From Novacetimonas cocois (GTDB taxonomy: Bacteria; Pseudomonadota; Alphaproteobacteria; Acetobacterales; Acetobacteraceae): a stretch of DNA of 64,000 nucleotides. Where the stretch lies: contig NZ_QEXL01000002.1 in the NCBI RefSeq assembly GCF_003311635.1, positions 186,001-250,000 on the forward strand, written 5' to 3'. A program made the translations under genes and the position numbers. Below the pieces are notes generated by a model, which made no database searches, was not told where the DNA came from, and worked only from the letters and a program-made list of their open reading frames with translations. The stretch's first letter is position 1. Every line of letters starts with the position of its first letter. This document shows, piece after piece, positions 52,186 to 60,738 of this stretch.

Positions 52186-53009
52186 TCGGCGGCCTGCCCC
52201 CCGGCGTGGTGCCCCCACATGCCGAAGCCCCGAAAAACATACGTCGCTGGGCCGTCAGGATCGAATATGACGGGCGCGGCTTTGTCGGCTGGCAACGTCA
52301 GGCGACGGGCCTGGTCTCGGTCCAGAGCGTGCTGGAGGCCGCGGCGACACGCCTGACGGGTGGCCGCCCCGTCAGCAGCATCACCGCCGGACGCACCGAT
52401 TCCGGCGTGCATGCGACCGGACAGGTCGCCCACCTTGATTTCCCCGATGACATTCCGCTCAGCAGTTCGGCCGTCCGCGATGCGCTGAATTACCATATGA
52501 AGCCACATCGGGTGGCGATCCTGATCGCGCGGCCCGTCCTGCCGACATGGAGCGCGCGCTTTTCCGCCGTTCGCCGGTCCTACCGCTACCGCATCCTGAA
52601 CCGTCCCGCGCGCCCGACACTCGACGAGGGACGCGTGTGGCATGTCCGCCAGCCGCTGGATGTCGAGCTGATGCAGAAGGCCGCGCAATGCCTGCTGGGA
52701 CGCCACGACTTCACCACCTTCCGTGCCTCCGCCTGTCAGGCCAGAAGCCCTGTCCGCACGCTCGACCGGCTGGATATCCATCGGGAGGGCGATGAAATCG
52801 TGCTTGTCACCGAAGCCCGCGCCTTCCTGCACCATCAGGTGCGCAACATGACCGGAACACTGAAGATGGTCGGGGAAGGCAGCTGGTCCGTCGAACGGGT
52901 GGCGCAGGCGCTGGCGGCATGCGACCGCCGCGCCGGTGGCCCCACCGCCCCGTCGGAAGGCCTTTACCTGACGGGCGTCGGCTATAACGAGGACCCGTTC
53001 ATCAAATAA
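52182..53009 (+). CDS. truA: tRNA pseudouridine(38-40) synthase
   Basis: TruA converts U38-U40 in the anticodon arm to pseudouridine. [18 protein letters not shown] opens the fold, the catalytic Asp is in [19 protein letters not shown] near residue 70, and [22 protein letters not shown] and [19 protein letters not shown] complete the set. ATG 52182 overlaps the fmt stop (ATGA) and begins a 275-residue protein; the longer frame from 52056 lies inside fmt. It converges on the membrane-protein gene at 53180 with a partial cloverleaf repeat between. Confidence 0.96.
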   Translation: MIGGLPPGVVPPHAEAPKNIRRWAVRIEYDGRGFVGWQRQATGLVSVQSVLEAAATRLTGGRPVSSITAGRTDSGVHATGQVAHLDFPDDIPLSSSAVRDALNYHMKPHRVAILIARPVLPTWSARFSAVRRSYRYRILNRPARPTLDEGRVWHVRQPLDVELMQKAAQCLLGRHDFTTFRASACQARSPVRTLDRLDIHREGDEIVLVTEARAFLHHQVRNMTGTLKMVGEGSWSVERVAQALAACDRRAGGPTAPSEGLYLTGVGYNEDPFIK

Positions 53010-53065
53010 AGGGCGGCTTGACCTGGCCAGCCTTCAGAAAGAGCTGAAAAATCAGGAAATTTCAG

Positions 53066-53110
53066 GAAAGGCCGCCTTTTTTCAAAAAGGCGGCCCCCGG
53101 AAACTTCTGT
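53066..53110. repeat. dispersed cloverleaf repeat, copy 3 (partial)
   Basis: Only one arm is complete: GGCCGCCTTTTT (53070-53081) and AAAAAGGCGGCC (53084-53095) form a perfect 12-bp stem with a 2-nt loop. GGAAACTTCTG after it is the remnant of the outer stem, and TTTTTATCA plus TTCAGA follow as after copy 1. The GAAGC arm and the left outer stem are missing. It lies between the convergent truA and membrane-protein genes and can act as a terminator for both. The 170-bp gap shows nothing else. Confidence 0.7.
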
Positions 53111-53179
53111 CATTTTTATCACGGGGCAGTTTTCAGATACTCCCCTGCGCGTCCTGCCCGGCATGACAGGACGCGGGGA

Positions 53180-53821
53180 TCAATGTTTTGCCGCGGGTCC
53201 TGATCCCGGCAGGGACATGAAATCGTGCCATGCCACGTAATGCGGCGGCAGAAGGGCGGTGATTTCCGCCATGAGCGCGAGGCTGGCCAGCACCGCGCCA
53301 ACCAGTATCAGCGCACGTCCCGACCGCAGCCCCAGCCCGATGCGTGCGATGAACCACGTCATCCACAGGCTGTAGGCAAAGCCGACCACATTGACGATCA
53401 GGCCGCCATAAAACGTTTCAAGCAGCGCGGGCGATCCCAGCGCCATCAGCAGCGCCACCCCCAGCATGACGAAAGGCGAAAGCCAGTCCGTCCACCAGGC
53501 CGCCGTGATATAGCGGTACCACAATGCCGCGCGCTCCCACCGTTTCGCCAGCGCATAGGTCACCGCCGCGGGCAGCAGGATCATGCACAGCGAAAACAGC
53601 AGGCGTGTCACGCTGGTGGTATCGGGCGCATGCAGGCAGGTCAGAAGCCCCCCCACCAGCCACAGCGCGATACGCGGCGCCAGCGCCGTAAGGACCGCAT
53701 CGCGCGTATTGCCGAAACAGGCGATCCCTTCGGCCCGCCCCCGTCCCAGCAACAGCATCCCGCGAATGATATTGCCGAACCCGGCGGGCGAGGATCGGGG
53801 CGTCATGCCGTTATCCGCCAT
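53180..53821 (-). CDS. multi-span membrane protein, possibly YIP1-like
   Basis: A 213-residue protein I do not recognise with certainty. Five hydrophobic segments can be seen: APRIALWLVGGLLTCL, LLFSLCMILLPAAVTYAL, FVMLGVALLMALGSPALL, GLIVNVVGFAYSLWMTWFI and ALILVGAVLASLALMAEI. The N-terminal layout (a short soluble lead with LLGRGRAEGI, then a first helix after the TALAPRIA stretch) and the overall helix spacing resemble YIP1-family proteins, but there is no diagnostic motif. Its ATG shares one base with the dapE stop (TGATG), so it is translated from the dapD-dapE transcript. A role in lysine or peptidoglycan-precursor synthesis is possible but unsupported. Confidence 0.75.
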   Translation of the reverse strand: MADNGMTPRSSPAGFGNIIRGMLLLGRGRAEGIACFGNTRDAVLTALAPRIALWLVGGLLTCLHAPDTTSVTRLLFSLCMILLPAAVTYALAKRWERAALWYRYITAAWWTDWLSPFVMLGVALLMALGSPALLETFYGGLIVNVVGFAYSLWMTWFIARIGLGLRSGRALILVGAVLASLALMAEITALLPPHYVAWHDFMSLPGSGPAAKH

Positions 53822-55005
53822 CAGCCCATCAGCCTTTCCAGAAATGAGTCATAAATCCGCGTCAGCTGCATCAGATCCGCAACCGCCACATGTTCGTCCA
53901 CCTTGTGCATGCTGGCCCCCACCAGACCGAATTCCGCAACCGGGCAATAGCGGCTGATGAAACGGGCGTCGGACGTGCCGCCCCCCGTATCCAGCCGTGG
54001 CACATGTCCCGTCACGTCGGCAACCGCCTGACGCAGTGCCTCCACCCCCGCCGTGGGCTGCGTCAGGAAGGATTCGCCACTGATATTGACGCTGACCTCC
54101 GCCCCCGGGGCATGCCGGGCGCACACGGTGCGTATCCAGCCCGCCAGATCGGCACCCGAATGCAGGTCGTTGAAGCGGATGTTCAGCCGCGCCCGGGCCG
54201 TTGCGGGGATGACGTTCGTCGCCATGTTCCCCACGTCGATGCTGGTGACCTGAAGGCTGGAGGGTTCGAACCAGTCGCTGCCCGCATCCAGCGGACTGGC
54301 GGTCAGTTCATGCAGGATCGCCAGCAGGCGATGCACCGGATTGTCGGCCCGGTGGGGATAGGCCACATGTCCCTGCACCCCGTTGACCGAAATCGTGGCA
54401 TTCAGGCTGCCGCGCCGCCCGATCTTGATGACCTCGCCCATCGTCTGGGGATTCGTCGGCTCCCCCACCACGCAGAAATCGGGGATCTGCGCGTGTTCGT
54501 GCATCCATTGCAGCACGCGCACCGTGCCGTTCGTCGCCGGGCCTTCCTCGTCGCCTGTAATCAGCAGGCTGATCGATCCCCCGGGCGCGCCCTGATGACG
54601 CGCGAGATGGGAACGGACCGCCGCGACAAAGGCGGCAATCCCCCCCTTCATGTCACACGCCCCGCGTCCGTACAGAATTCCCTCACGCACCTGCGCGGCA
54701 AAGGGATCGCTGCTCCACGCGCCCTCGCCCACCGGCACGACATCGGTATGGCCGGCGAAACAGACATGCGGATGCGTCGTGCCCAGACGCGCGAACAGGT
54801 TCGGGGTGCGGGTGCTCCCCTCCCCGAACGGCAGGGGTGTGACCGTAAACCCCATCCGCCGCAGCACGTCCGCCAGCACGTCGATCGCACAGCCATCATC
54901 GGGCGTGACCGAAGGACAGCGGATCAGGTCCCGCGCCAGTGCTACGGCCCCCCCGGCATCATCCTGCCCCCCGAGGGTTGCGTCGCCGTGGGGTGCGTCA
55001 GTCAT
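53821..55005 (-). CDS. dapE: succinyl-diaminopimelate desuccinylase
   Basis: DapE removes succinate from N-succinyl-LL-diaminopimelate on the way to meso-DAP and lysine. The M20 zinc site shows the first His/Asp in CFAGHTDVVPVGEG near residue 85, GRGACDMKGGIAAFV, the catalytic Glu-Glu in LLITGDEEGPATNGT, and the final His near the C-terminus in GLVGASMHKVDEHV. Length 394 is normal. It follows dapD by 11 bp and shares one base with the next gene. Confidence 0.96.
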   Translation of the reverse strand: MTDAPHGDATLGGQDDAGGAVALARDLIRCPSVTPDDGCAIDVLADVLRRMGFTVTPLPFGEGSTRTPNLFARLGTTHPHVCFAGHTDVVPVGEGAWSSDPFAAQVREGILYGRGACDMKGGIAAFVAAVRSHLARHQGAPGGSISLLITGDEEGPATNGTVRVLQWMHEHAQIPDFCVVGEPTNPQTMGEVIKIGRRGSLNATISVNGVQGHVAYPHRADNPVHRLLAILHELTASPLDAGSDWFEPSSLQVTSIDVGNMATNVIPATARARLNIRFNDLHSGADLAGWIRTVCARHAPGAEVSVNISGESFLTQPTAGVEALRQAVADVTGHVPRLDTGGGTSDARFISRYCPVAEFGLVGASMHKVDEHVAVADLMQLTRIYDSFLERLMG

Positions 55006-55016
55006 GTCCCCGCGCC

Positions 55017-55865
55017 TCAGCCGCGCAGCAGGTCGTTGATGGAGGTCTTGGAACGCGTGCGCTCGTCCACGCGCTTGACGATCACGGCGCAGTCCAGCGA
55101 CGGCAGCGGCCGTCCCTCTGCCGAGGTCGCCTGACGCGGCGGCAGCGTGCCGGGCACCACGACGGAATAGGCGGGAACGCGGCCCATGAACACCTCGCCG
55201 GTCGCGCGGTCCACGATCTTGGTCGAGGCGCCAAGGAAGACGCCCATCGACAGCACGCTGCCGCGTTCGACCACGACGCCTTCAGCCACTTCGGAACGCG
55301 CGCCGATGAAACAGCCGTCCTCGATAATGACGGGCGCGGCCTGCAACGGCTCAAGCACGCCGCCGATGCCGACGCCACCGCTGATATGGCAGTTCTTGCC
55401 AATCTGCGCACAGCTGCCGATCGTGACCCACGTATCGACCATCGTGCCGCTGTCGACATACGCGCCCGCGTTGACGAAGCTCGGCATCAGGACCACGCCC
55501 GACGCGATATGGGCGGAACGGCGCACGATGGCGCCCGGGACCGCGCGGAAGCCCGCCTGCGTGAAGGCGGCTTCGTCCCAGCCGGAGAATTTCAGGGGCA
55601 CCTTGTCAAAGGCCGGTGCGCCCGCACCGCCGCCAGGGACGATGCGATTGTCATTGAGGCGGAAGGACAGCAGGACCGCCTTCTTCAGCCATTCATTGAC
55701 CACCCATCCATCCGCGCCCGGCGTCGCCACGCGCAGGCGACCGGCATCGAGTTCGGACAGTGCGGCATCAACCGGCGCGCGCTCGGCCGCGCCGGACGCG
55801 GGGGACAGCGTATCGCGCCGTTCCCACAGGGCCTCGATCTGGCTCTGGAGGGTTGTATCAGTCAT
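55017..55865 (-). CDS. dapD: tetrahydrodipicolinate N-succinyltransferase
   Basis: DapD succinylates tetrahydrodipicolinate. The helical N-terminal domain starts [16 protein letters not shown], and the left-handed beta-helix follows with hexapeptide turns in [40 protein letters not shown] and [23 protein letters not shown] 55865 is used; the frame extends three codons to a TTG. The 158-bp gap upstream to argB contains no gene. It is the first gene of dapD-dapE-membrane protein. Confidence 0.96.
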   Translation of the reverse strand: MTDTTLQSQIEALWERRDTLSPASGAAERAPVDAALSELDAGRLRVATPGADGWVVNEWLKKAVLLSFRLNDNRIVPGGGAGAPAFDKVPLKFSGWDEAAFTQAGFRAVPGAIVRRSAHIASGVVLMPSFVNAGAYVDSGTMVDTWVTIGSCAQIGKNCHISGGVGIGGVLEPLQAAPVIIEDGCFIGARSEVAEGVVVERGSVLSMGVFLGASTKIVDRATGEVFMGRVPAYSVVVPGTLPPRQATSAEGRPLPSLDCAVIVKRVDERTRSKTSINDLLRG

Positions 55866-56023
55866 GAATTCCAAATCCTGTTGCGGATCACGTCATCGCC
55901 CCGGCATCCGGGGACGGCGACAGCACGAAAGGGGGACGATCGCGGACCATGCGGGGGATGCTCGCCCATGTCAACGCATCCCCTCAACGCATCCCCGATC
56001 CCTACCCGTTCGGGCAGGACGCC

Positions 56024-56929
56024 TCATTCTCCGCGGATCAGCGTGCCCAGCCCGGCCTCGGTAAACAGTTCCAGCAGGCAGGCATGCGGCACGCGGCCAT
56101 CCAGGATGACGGCGGCCTTAGCACCCGCCTTCACCGCCGCAAGGCAGGTTTCCACCTTCGGGATCATGCCGCCCGAGATCATACCACTTGCGATGCCGCG
56201 ACGCGCGTCTTCCGCCGTCAGTTCGGGGATAAGGTTGCCGTTTTCATCCAGCACCCCCGGCACGTCCGTCAGCATCAGCAGGCGACTGGCATTGACCGCG
56301 CCCGCGATCGCGCCCGCCGCCGTATCGGCGTTGATGTTATAGGTCTCGCCATGTTCGCCACTGCCCACCGGGGCGATGACCGGGATCAGGCCCGATCCCG
56401 ACAGGGCATAAATCACGCGCGCGTCGATGCGCGTGGGCTCCCCGACGAAGCCCAGATCCAGAAGGCGGTCGGTCTCCACCCCGTTTTCACGGGCGCGACG
56501 CTCCAGCCGCCGGGCGGAAATCAGGCCGCCATCCATGCCCGAAATCCCGACCGCCAGCGCGCCGGCGCGGTTGATCAGGCCCGCGACCTGCTTGTTCACC
56601 TTGCCCGCCAGCACCATCTCGATCACGTCGATCATGGCGGCATCGGTCACGCGTAGCCCGTCGATGAAGGTCGATTCGATCTGCAGGCGCCGCAGCATCG
56701 CGCTGATCTGCGGACCGCCGCCATGCACGACAACGGGGTTGATCCCAACCTGCTTGAGCAGGGCGATGTCATGGCCGAAGGCATCCGAGAGCGAGGCATC
56801 CACCATCGCGCTGCCGCCATATTTCACGACAAGCGTATCGCCCGCATAACGTCGCAGGTACGGCAACGCCCGCGCCAGAACATCCGCCTGTTCACCGGCA
56901 TCCTGACTGCCTGGTCCTGTTAACGTCAT
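56024..56929 (-). CDS. argB: acetylglutamate kinase
   Basis: ArgB phosphorylates N-acetylglutamate in arginine synthesis. VVKYGGSAMVDASLSDAF near residue 42, VVHGGGPQISAMLRRLQI (substrate loop), and the nucleotide-side NINADTAAGAIAGAVNASRL are all present, with GGMIPKVETCLAAVKAGA toward the end. ATG 56929 gives 301 residues; the frame is open to 57169 but that region overlaps engB and is unrelated. The N-terminal extension before the kinase core (about 35 residues) resembles that of arginine-sensitive ArgB enzymes. Confidence 0.96.
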   Translation of the reverse strand: MTLTGPGSQDAGEQADVLARALPYLRRYAGDTLVVKYGGSAMVDASLSDAFGHDIALLKQVGINPVVVHGGGPQISAMLRRLQIESTFIDGLRVTDAAMIDVIEMVLAGKVNKQVAGLINRAGALAVGISGMDGGLISARRLERRARENGVETDRLLDLGFVGEPTRIDARVIYALSGSGLIPVIAPVGSGEHGETYNINADTAAGAIAGAVNASRLLMLTDVPGVLDENGNLIPELTAEDARRGIASGMISGGMIPKVETCLAAVKAGAKAAVILDGRVPHACLLELFTEAGLGTLIRGE

Positions 56930-56990
56930 CCGATCGTGCCTCAATCCATCAAACACAATATGGCCATGCCCATCGTCATGGCCCGCCCCT

Positions 56991-57668
56991 TCATGCCCGT
57001 GCGGGGGGCGGATTTGCAAGTCGGGCAAGTTCCGCGCGAAGCTCGACAATCCCCTCGCCATCCGCGCTGCTGGTCGCAAGGACGGTGGGATAGGCGGCGG
57101 CATGCCTGCCCGCGATCTCACGCGCCTCACGCAGTTTTGCCGCAAGCGCCGGCGGCTTGGGGACATCACATTTTGTCAGCACAATCTGGAACGTCACCGC
57201 CGCGCGGTCGAGCATCTGCATGATCTGGCGGTCGTTCTCCTTGACCTCCACCCGCGAATCCAGAAGCAGCACCACTCGCTTCAGGGTGGGGCGACCGCGC
57301 AGGAACGAAAACATCATCCCCTGCCAGTCTTCCTTGACCGCCTTTGCCGCCTTGGCAAAGCCATAGCCCGGCATGTCCACCAGCGTCAGGCGATTCGCAA
57401 GCTCGAAGAAATTGAGCTGCTTGGTCCGTCCCGGCTCCGAAGAGGCCCGCGCCAGCGTGCGGCGTCCCGTCAGGGCGTTGACCAGGCTGGACTTCCCCAC
57501 ATTCGAACGTCCCGCGAACGCAACCTCCGGCAGATGCGGATCAGGCAGATGGCCCAGCTTCTGCGCGCCGAAGACGAAATTGCATTCGCCCGCGAACAGG
57601 AGGCGCCCTGCCTCCCGGTCGCGTTCGATTTCCTCCGTCGTGGGGGTGTGGGGTGTGAAATCGACCAT
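56991..57668 (-). CDS. engB: ribosome biogenesis GTPase EngB/YsxC
   Basis: EngB is a TrmE-Era-like GTPase needed for 50S assembly. G1 is FAGRSNVGKSSLVNALTGR near residue 50, the switch region SSEPGRTKQLNFFEL, G3 DMPGYGFAKA, G4 VLTKCDVPK and G5 ATSSADGEG are all clear. ATG 57668 yields 225 residues, starting MVDFTPHTPTTEEI; the longer frame to 57995 runs inside yidC. It follows yidC by 11 bp in the rpmH-rnpA-yidD-yidC-engB run. Confidence 0.96.
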   Translation of the reverse strand: MVDFTPHTPTTEEIERDREAGRLLFAGECNFVFGAQKLGHLPDPHLPEVAFAGRSNVGKSSLVNALTGRRTLARASSEPGRTKQLNFFELANRLTLVDMPGYGFAKAAKAVKEDWQGMMFSFLRGRPTLKRVVLLLDSRVEVKENDRQIMQMLDRAAVTFQIVLTKCDVPKPPALAAKLREAREIAGRHAAAYPTVLATSSADGEGIVELRAELARLANPPPARA

Positions 57669-57679
57669 CGCCGCCTGTC

Positions 57680-59452
57680 TTACTTGTTCTTCTTCGGGTT
57701 CTTTTTCGTCGGCGGGATCACGACGGGGGCCTTGGCCTCCGCATTGACGCGACGCTGGATCAGGCTCTGCTGCGCCATCGTCAGCAGGTTGTTCCAGCAA
57801 TAGTAGATCACCAGTCCCGAAGGCTGCCGCGCCATGAAGAAGGTGAACAGGATCGGCATCAGCTGGAACATCCTCTGCTGGGCCGGGTCCGCCGCCGGGG
57901 CGGGATTGATCTTCTGCTGCGCGAACATGGTCAGGCCAAAGGCGATCGGCCACAGCCCGAGCTGGAAGAAGGTCGAGATATGGGTGGGATCCCACGGGAT
58001 CAGCCCGAACAGGGTGAATATGTTCGTCGGGTCCGCCGCCGACAGGTCATGGATCCAGCCAAAGAACGGCGCATGACGCATTTCGATCGTCACATACAGC
58101 ACCTTGTACAGGCACCAGAAGACCGGGATCTGCAACAGCATCGGCAGGCAGCCGCTGGCGGGATTGACGCCCTCCTGCTTGTACAGCGCGATCATCTGCT
58201 GGTTCAGCGCCATCTGATCGTCCTTGTAGCGTTCACGCAGCGCTTTGATCTTGGGCTGAAGCTGGCGCATCTTGCCCATGGAGCGGAACTGCTTGGTCGC
58301 AAGCGGGAAGAACAGCCCCTTGACCACAAGGGTAAAGGCCATGAGCGCCAGGCCGAAATTGCCCAGCAGCGTGTTCAGCCAGTCCAGCACCGTAAAGATC
58401 GGATGCGTCAGGAACGCGAACCACCCGAAATCCACCGCCTTCCAGAAGGAGGGGATATGCAGGCTGGATTCATACTTCTCCAGCAGCGGCACTTCCTTCG
58501 CGCCGGCGAAGACGTGGCTTTCGGTCACGCCTTCCCCGCCCGCGGCGATCACTTCGGGCACGCGCGCGGTAAAGCCGACCTGATACACGCCGTCATGACC
58601 GGGAACCGGCACGTAACCATAGCTGCCCGTTACCTGCGAATCCTGCTGCGGGATCACGGCCGTCAGCCAATACTTGTCGGTGATGCCAGCCCAGCCACCC
58701 GTGCCCGGCTTGTTCCATGACAGGTTGGCAGGGGGCACCGCGCCATTGCGCAGCGATTTGTAGGAGCTTTCGTCAAGGCGTCCGTCAATGACGGAAATCG
58801 GCCCCTCATGCACCAGATAGCCGCCGGTTTCCGTGGGCGTGTAACCGCGATCGACACGCGAATACGGATAAAGCGACACGGGCGCCCCGGACTGGTTGCG
58901 CACCTTCTGCGTGACGGAGAACATGTAGTTCTGGTCAATCGCGACCACGATCTGGAACGTCTGTCCCTGTCCGTTATCCCACGACAGGGTGACCGGATGG
59001 TCCTGCGTCAGGGTGGGCTGGTCCGCCGTCCAGACCGTACTGGCATCAGGCACGGCCACCTTGCCGCCCGCCACGTTAAGCCAGCCGACCTCCACCAGGT
59101 TGGACTGCGGATCATGCTGGGGATCGAGGATACGGACCAGCGGGCTGCCGGGCTGGACCGTCTCGTGATAATTCTTGAGCACGAGATCGTCGAGGCGCGC
59201 GCCACGCAGGTCAAGCGATCCGCTGACACGTCCCGCATCGATCTGCAGGCGCGGGTCATCCCTGGTTTCGGTCGCGGGCTGTGCCTCGCCCCCCACCGCG
59301 GGGGTGGGCGAAGCCGCGGCAGGCGCATCCTGCCCGGCACTGGCCGCAGACTGCGTGGCCGTCTTGTGATCCGGATGCGGCATGAAATATTCAAAACCGA
59401 CCAGAACCACGGTAGACATCACCGTTGCCACCATAAAACGCTTGATATCCAT
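57680..59452 (-). CDS. yidC: membrane protein insertase YidC
   Basis: YidC inserts and folds inner-membrane proteins alone or with SecYEG. An N-terminal signal-anchor (MVATVMSTVVLVGFEYFM) leads to a low-complexity Ala-rich spacer and a large periplasmic beta domain (to about residue 350). The conserved five-helix core follows: FGLALMAFTLVVKGLFFPLA, KFRS-type contacts at KQFRSMGKMRQLQPKIKALR, and NPASGCLPMLLQIPVFWCLY. A basic tail (PPTKKNPKKNK) could contact ribosomes. Length 590 is typical for alphaproteobacteria. yidD lies 21 bp upstream. Confidence 0.98.
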   Translation of the reverse strand: MDIKRFMVATVMSTVVLVGFEYFMPHPDHKTATQSAASAGQDAPAAASPTPAVGGEAQPATETRDDPRLQIDAGRVSGSLDLRGARLDDLVLKNYHETVQPGSPLVRILDPQHDPQSNLVEVGWLNVAGGKVAVPDASTVWTADQPTLTQDHPVTLSWDNGQGQTFQIVVAIDQNYMFSVTQKVRNQSGAPVSLYPYSRVDRGYTPTETGGYLVHEGPISVIDGRLDESSYKSLRNGAVPPANLSWNKPGTGGWAGITDKYWLTAVIPQQDSQVTGSYGYVPVPGHDGVYQVGFTARVPEVIAAGGEGVTESHVFAGAKEVPLLEKYESSLHIPSFWKAVDFGWFAFLTHPIFTVLDWLNTLLGNFGLALMAFTLVVKGLFFPLATKQFRSMGKMRQLQPKIKALRERYKDDQMALNQQMIALYKQEGVNPASGCLPMLLQIPVFWCLYKVLYVTIEMRHAPFFGWIHDLSAADPTNIFTLFGLIPWDPTHISTFFQLGLWPIAFGLTMFAQQKINPAPAADPAQQRMFQLMPILFTFFMARQPSGLVIYYCWNNLLTMAQQSLIQRRVNAEAKAPVVIPPTKKNPKKNK

Positions 59453-59473
59453 CAGCGACCAGCCAGACTCTCG

Positions 59474-59755
59474 TTATTCAGGGTTATGGATGCAGCGGCA
59501 GGAGCGATCGCCACGGCGCGTTGCGGGCACCGGATCATATCCCCCCGCATTCCAGGGATTGCAGCGCAGGATGCGCCATGCCGACATGATCCCGCCATGC
59601 CACGCGCCATGACGGGCCAGCGCATCGCGGGCATAATGACTGCATGAGGGAGTAAAGCGGCAGTTCGCGCCGATCACCGGCCGGATGACCAGTTGATAGG
59701 CACGGATCATGCCGCGCAGCACGGCAACGGCCGGACCATGGGAAGGAGTGTTCAC
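59474..59755 (-). CDS. yidD: membrane protein insertion efficiency factor YidD
   Basis: A small amphipathic membrane-associated protein that assists YidC. Family motifs: AYQLVIRPVIGANCRFTPSC, then SHYARDALARHG and RILRCNPWNAGGYDPVP. Length 93 is usual. The start is a GTG at 59755 that overlaps the rnpA stop codon by 4 bp, so translation is coupled. A short Cys/Arg tail (GDRSCRCIHNPE) is not conserved in the family. Confidence 0.94.
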   Translation of the reverse strand: MNTPSHGPAVAVLRGMIRAYQLVIRPVIGANCRFTPSCSHYARDALARHGAWHGGIMSAWRILRCNPWNAGGYDPVPATRRGDRSCRCIHNPE

Positions 59756-60102
59756 GCGTCCCCCACGACCCCGGCCCTGTTCAATGCCTTGCGATAATCG
59801 GCCAGCAGCAACGCAAACTTACGATCGATTGTGGCGCTGCGGCCAATAACCACAAGATCAACGCCTGTCAGCGGCATTTCCCGCCCGACCTGGCGGACCA
59901 CTTCGCGCAGGCGCCTGCGCACGCGGTTGCGAACCACCGAATTTCCGACCTTTTTCGTCACGGTAAACCCATGACGCGCCGCGCCATCGTCACCGCGCTG
60001 CAACGCCTGCAAAACCATTCCGGACACCGGGGCCTTGCGCCCTTTTGACGCGACCTTCAGGAATTCCGCACGTTTCTTGAGACGTATTGACTGGTCGGCC
60101 AC
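59752..60102 (-). CDS. rnpA: ribonuclease P protein component
   Basis: RnpA is the protein cofactor of RNase P, which matures tRNA 5' ends. IRLKKRAEFLKVASKGRK opens the protein and the diagnostic RNR box is KVGNSVVRNRVRRRLREVVR near residue 62. The end, FALLLADYRKALNRAG, is typical. Length 116 is normal. It begins with a GTG at 60102. A perfect 9-bp hairpin lies in the leader between rpmH and rnpA. Confidence 0.95.
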   Translation of the reverse strand: MADQSIRLKKRAEFLKVASKGRKAPVSGMVLQALQRGDDGAARHGFTVTKKVGNSVVRNRVRRRLREVVRQVGREMPLTGVDLVVIGRSATIDRKFALLLADYRKALNRAGVVGDA

Positions 60103-60133
60103 GTTCAGCAGCCCCTGTTGATGCAGAGTGTCA

Positions 60134-60156
60134 TTCCGGAACGCATGGTTCCGGAA
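60134..60156 (-). other. hairpin between rpmH and rnpA
   Basis: TTCCGGAAC (60134-60142) and GTTCCGGAA (60148-60156) form a perfect 9-bp stem with a 5-nt loop, 17 bp downstream of rpmH and about 30 bp before rnpA. There is no T-run, so it may be a processing or partial-attenuation site that sets the L34 to RnpA ratio. Confidence 0.55.
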
Positions 60157-60173
60157 CGTGAACCAGGACGCAA

Positions 60174-60308
60174 TTAAGCGGAAAGACGCTTGCGGCCCTT
60201 GGTGCGACGGTTCGCAATCACCTTGCGGCCACCGACGGTTTCCATGCGGGAACGAAAGCCGTGACGGCGCTTGCGGACCAGCTTCGAGGGTTGATACGTG
60301 CGCTTCAC
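60174..60308 (-). CDS. rpmH: 50S ribosomal protein L34
   Basis: The 44-residue L34 reads [18 protein letters not shown], then [17 protein letters not shown] and TKGRKRLSA, a near-canonical alphaproteobacterial sequence. The start codon is GTG (60308) with GGGAGTG about 8 nt upstream. It is the promoter-proximal gene of the rpmH-rnpA-yidD-yidC-engB run, a conserved order in bacteria. A strong sigma-70 promoter precedes it. Confidence 0.97.
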   Translation of the reverse strand: MKRTYQPSKLVRKRRHGFRSRMETVGGRKVIANRRTKGRKRLSA

Positions 60309-60392
60309 GACAGCACTCCCAGATTGACTATGACAGGTTACGGATGAATATCAGGGGCACAGGCAATTCACATGCACATCCCCAAGGCGGGC

Positions 60393-60421
60393 CTTATACT
60401 GCCCGTTATTCCCAGCGTCAA
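60393..60421 (-). promoter_or_regulatory. sigma-70-type promoter of the rpmH operon
   Basis: On the minus strand TTGACG and TATAAG are separated by exactly 17 bp. The predicted start near 60386 leaves a leader of about 78 nt before the rpmH GTG. This 176-bp gap also has to carry the promoter of the divergent small gene at 60485. Confidence 0.75.
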
Positions 60422-60484
60422 TGCGCAACGCACGACACACGCATCGGGCATTGCCCCGTGACCGCCGCACCACAGCATGGAACC

Positions 60485-60724
60485 ATGATGCCCGATACGC
60501 CAGACATCACGCCCGCCTCCCCCGACATTGCCGCGCTACGCGGGCAGCTGCACGATATCCGTGGCATCCTGTCGCCCGCCCTGATGAAGGCGGACCAGCT
60601 TGCCGCCCATCCGGACGAGAAGGTGCGCGCCGGCGCGGAACTCATCATAAAAGCCATAGAGGCCACGGTCGGCAGGCTCGATGACATGCGCCGCACCTGC
60701 CTTCCCGCGATCCGGGGGGACTGA
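60485..60724 (+). CDS. 79-residue helical protein resembling a histidine-kinase dimerisation (DHp) hairpin
   Basis: I do not recognise a named family. The short Pro/Thr/Asp-rich N-terminus (MMPDTPDITPASPD) is followed by one predicted helical hairpin: ALRGQLHDIRGILSPALMKA, a turn at AHPDEK, then VRAGAELIIKAIEATVGRL. The first helix, with H-D-I-R-x-I-L-S-P, looks like the H-box of a HisKA/DHp domain (H-D-L/I-R-N-x-L-x-P), but no ATPase domain follows before the stop. It may be a free-standing phosphotransfer or dimerisation hairpin, or the similarity may be superficial. ATG 60488 is an equal alternative start. It is convergent with gloA and divergent from rpmH. Confidence 0.65.
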   Translation: MMPDTPDITPASPDIAALRGQLHDIRGILSPALMKADQLAAHPDEKVRAGAELIIKAIEATVGRLDDMRRTCLPAIRGD

Positions 60725-60738
60725 ACGGCCGGCGCCGC

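Noticed and set aside
60158-60484. Possible chromosomal origin next to rpmH/rnpA
   Set aside because: No dnaA, dnaN or gidA, no cluster of DnaA boxes and no AT-rich unwinding region; in alphaproteobacteria rpmH is often away from oriC.
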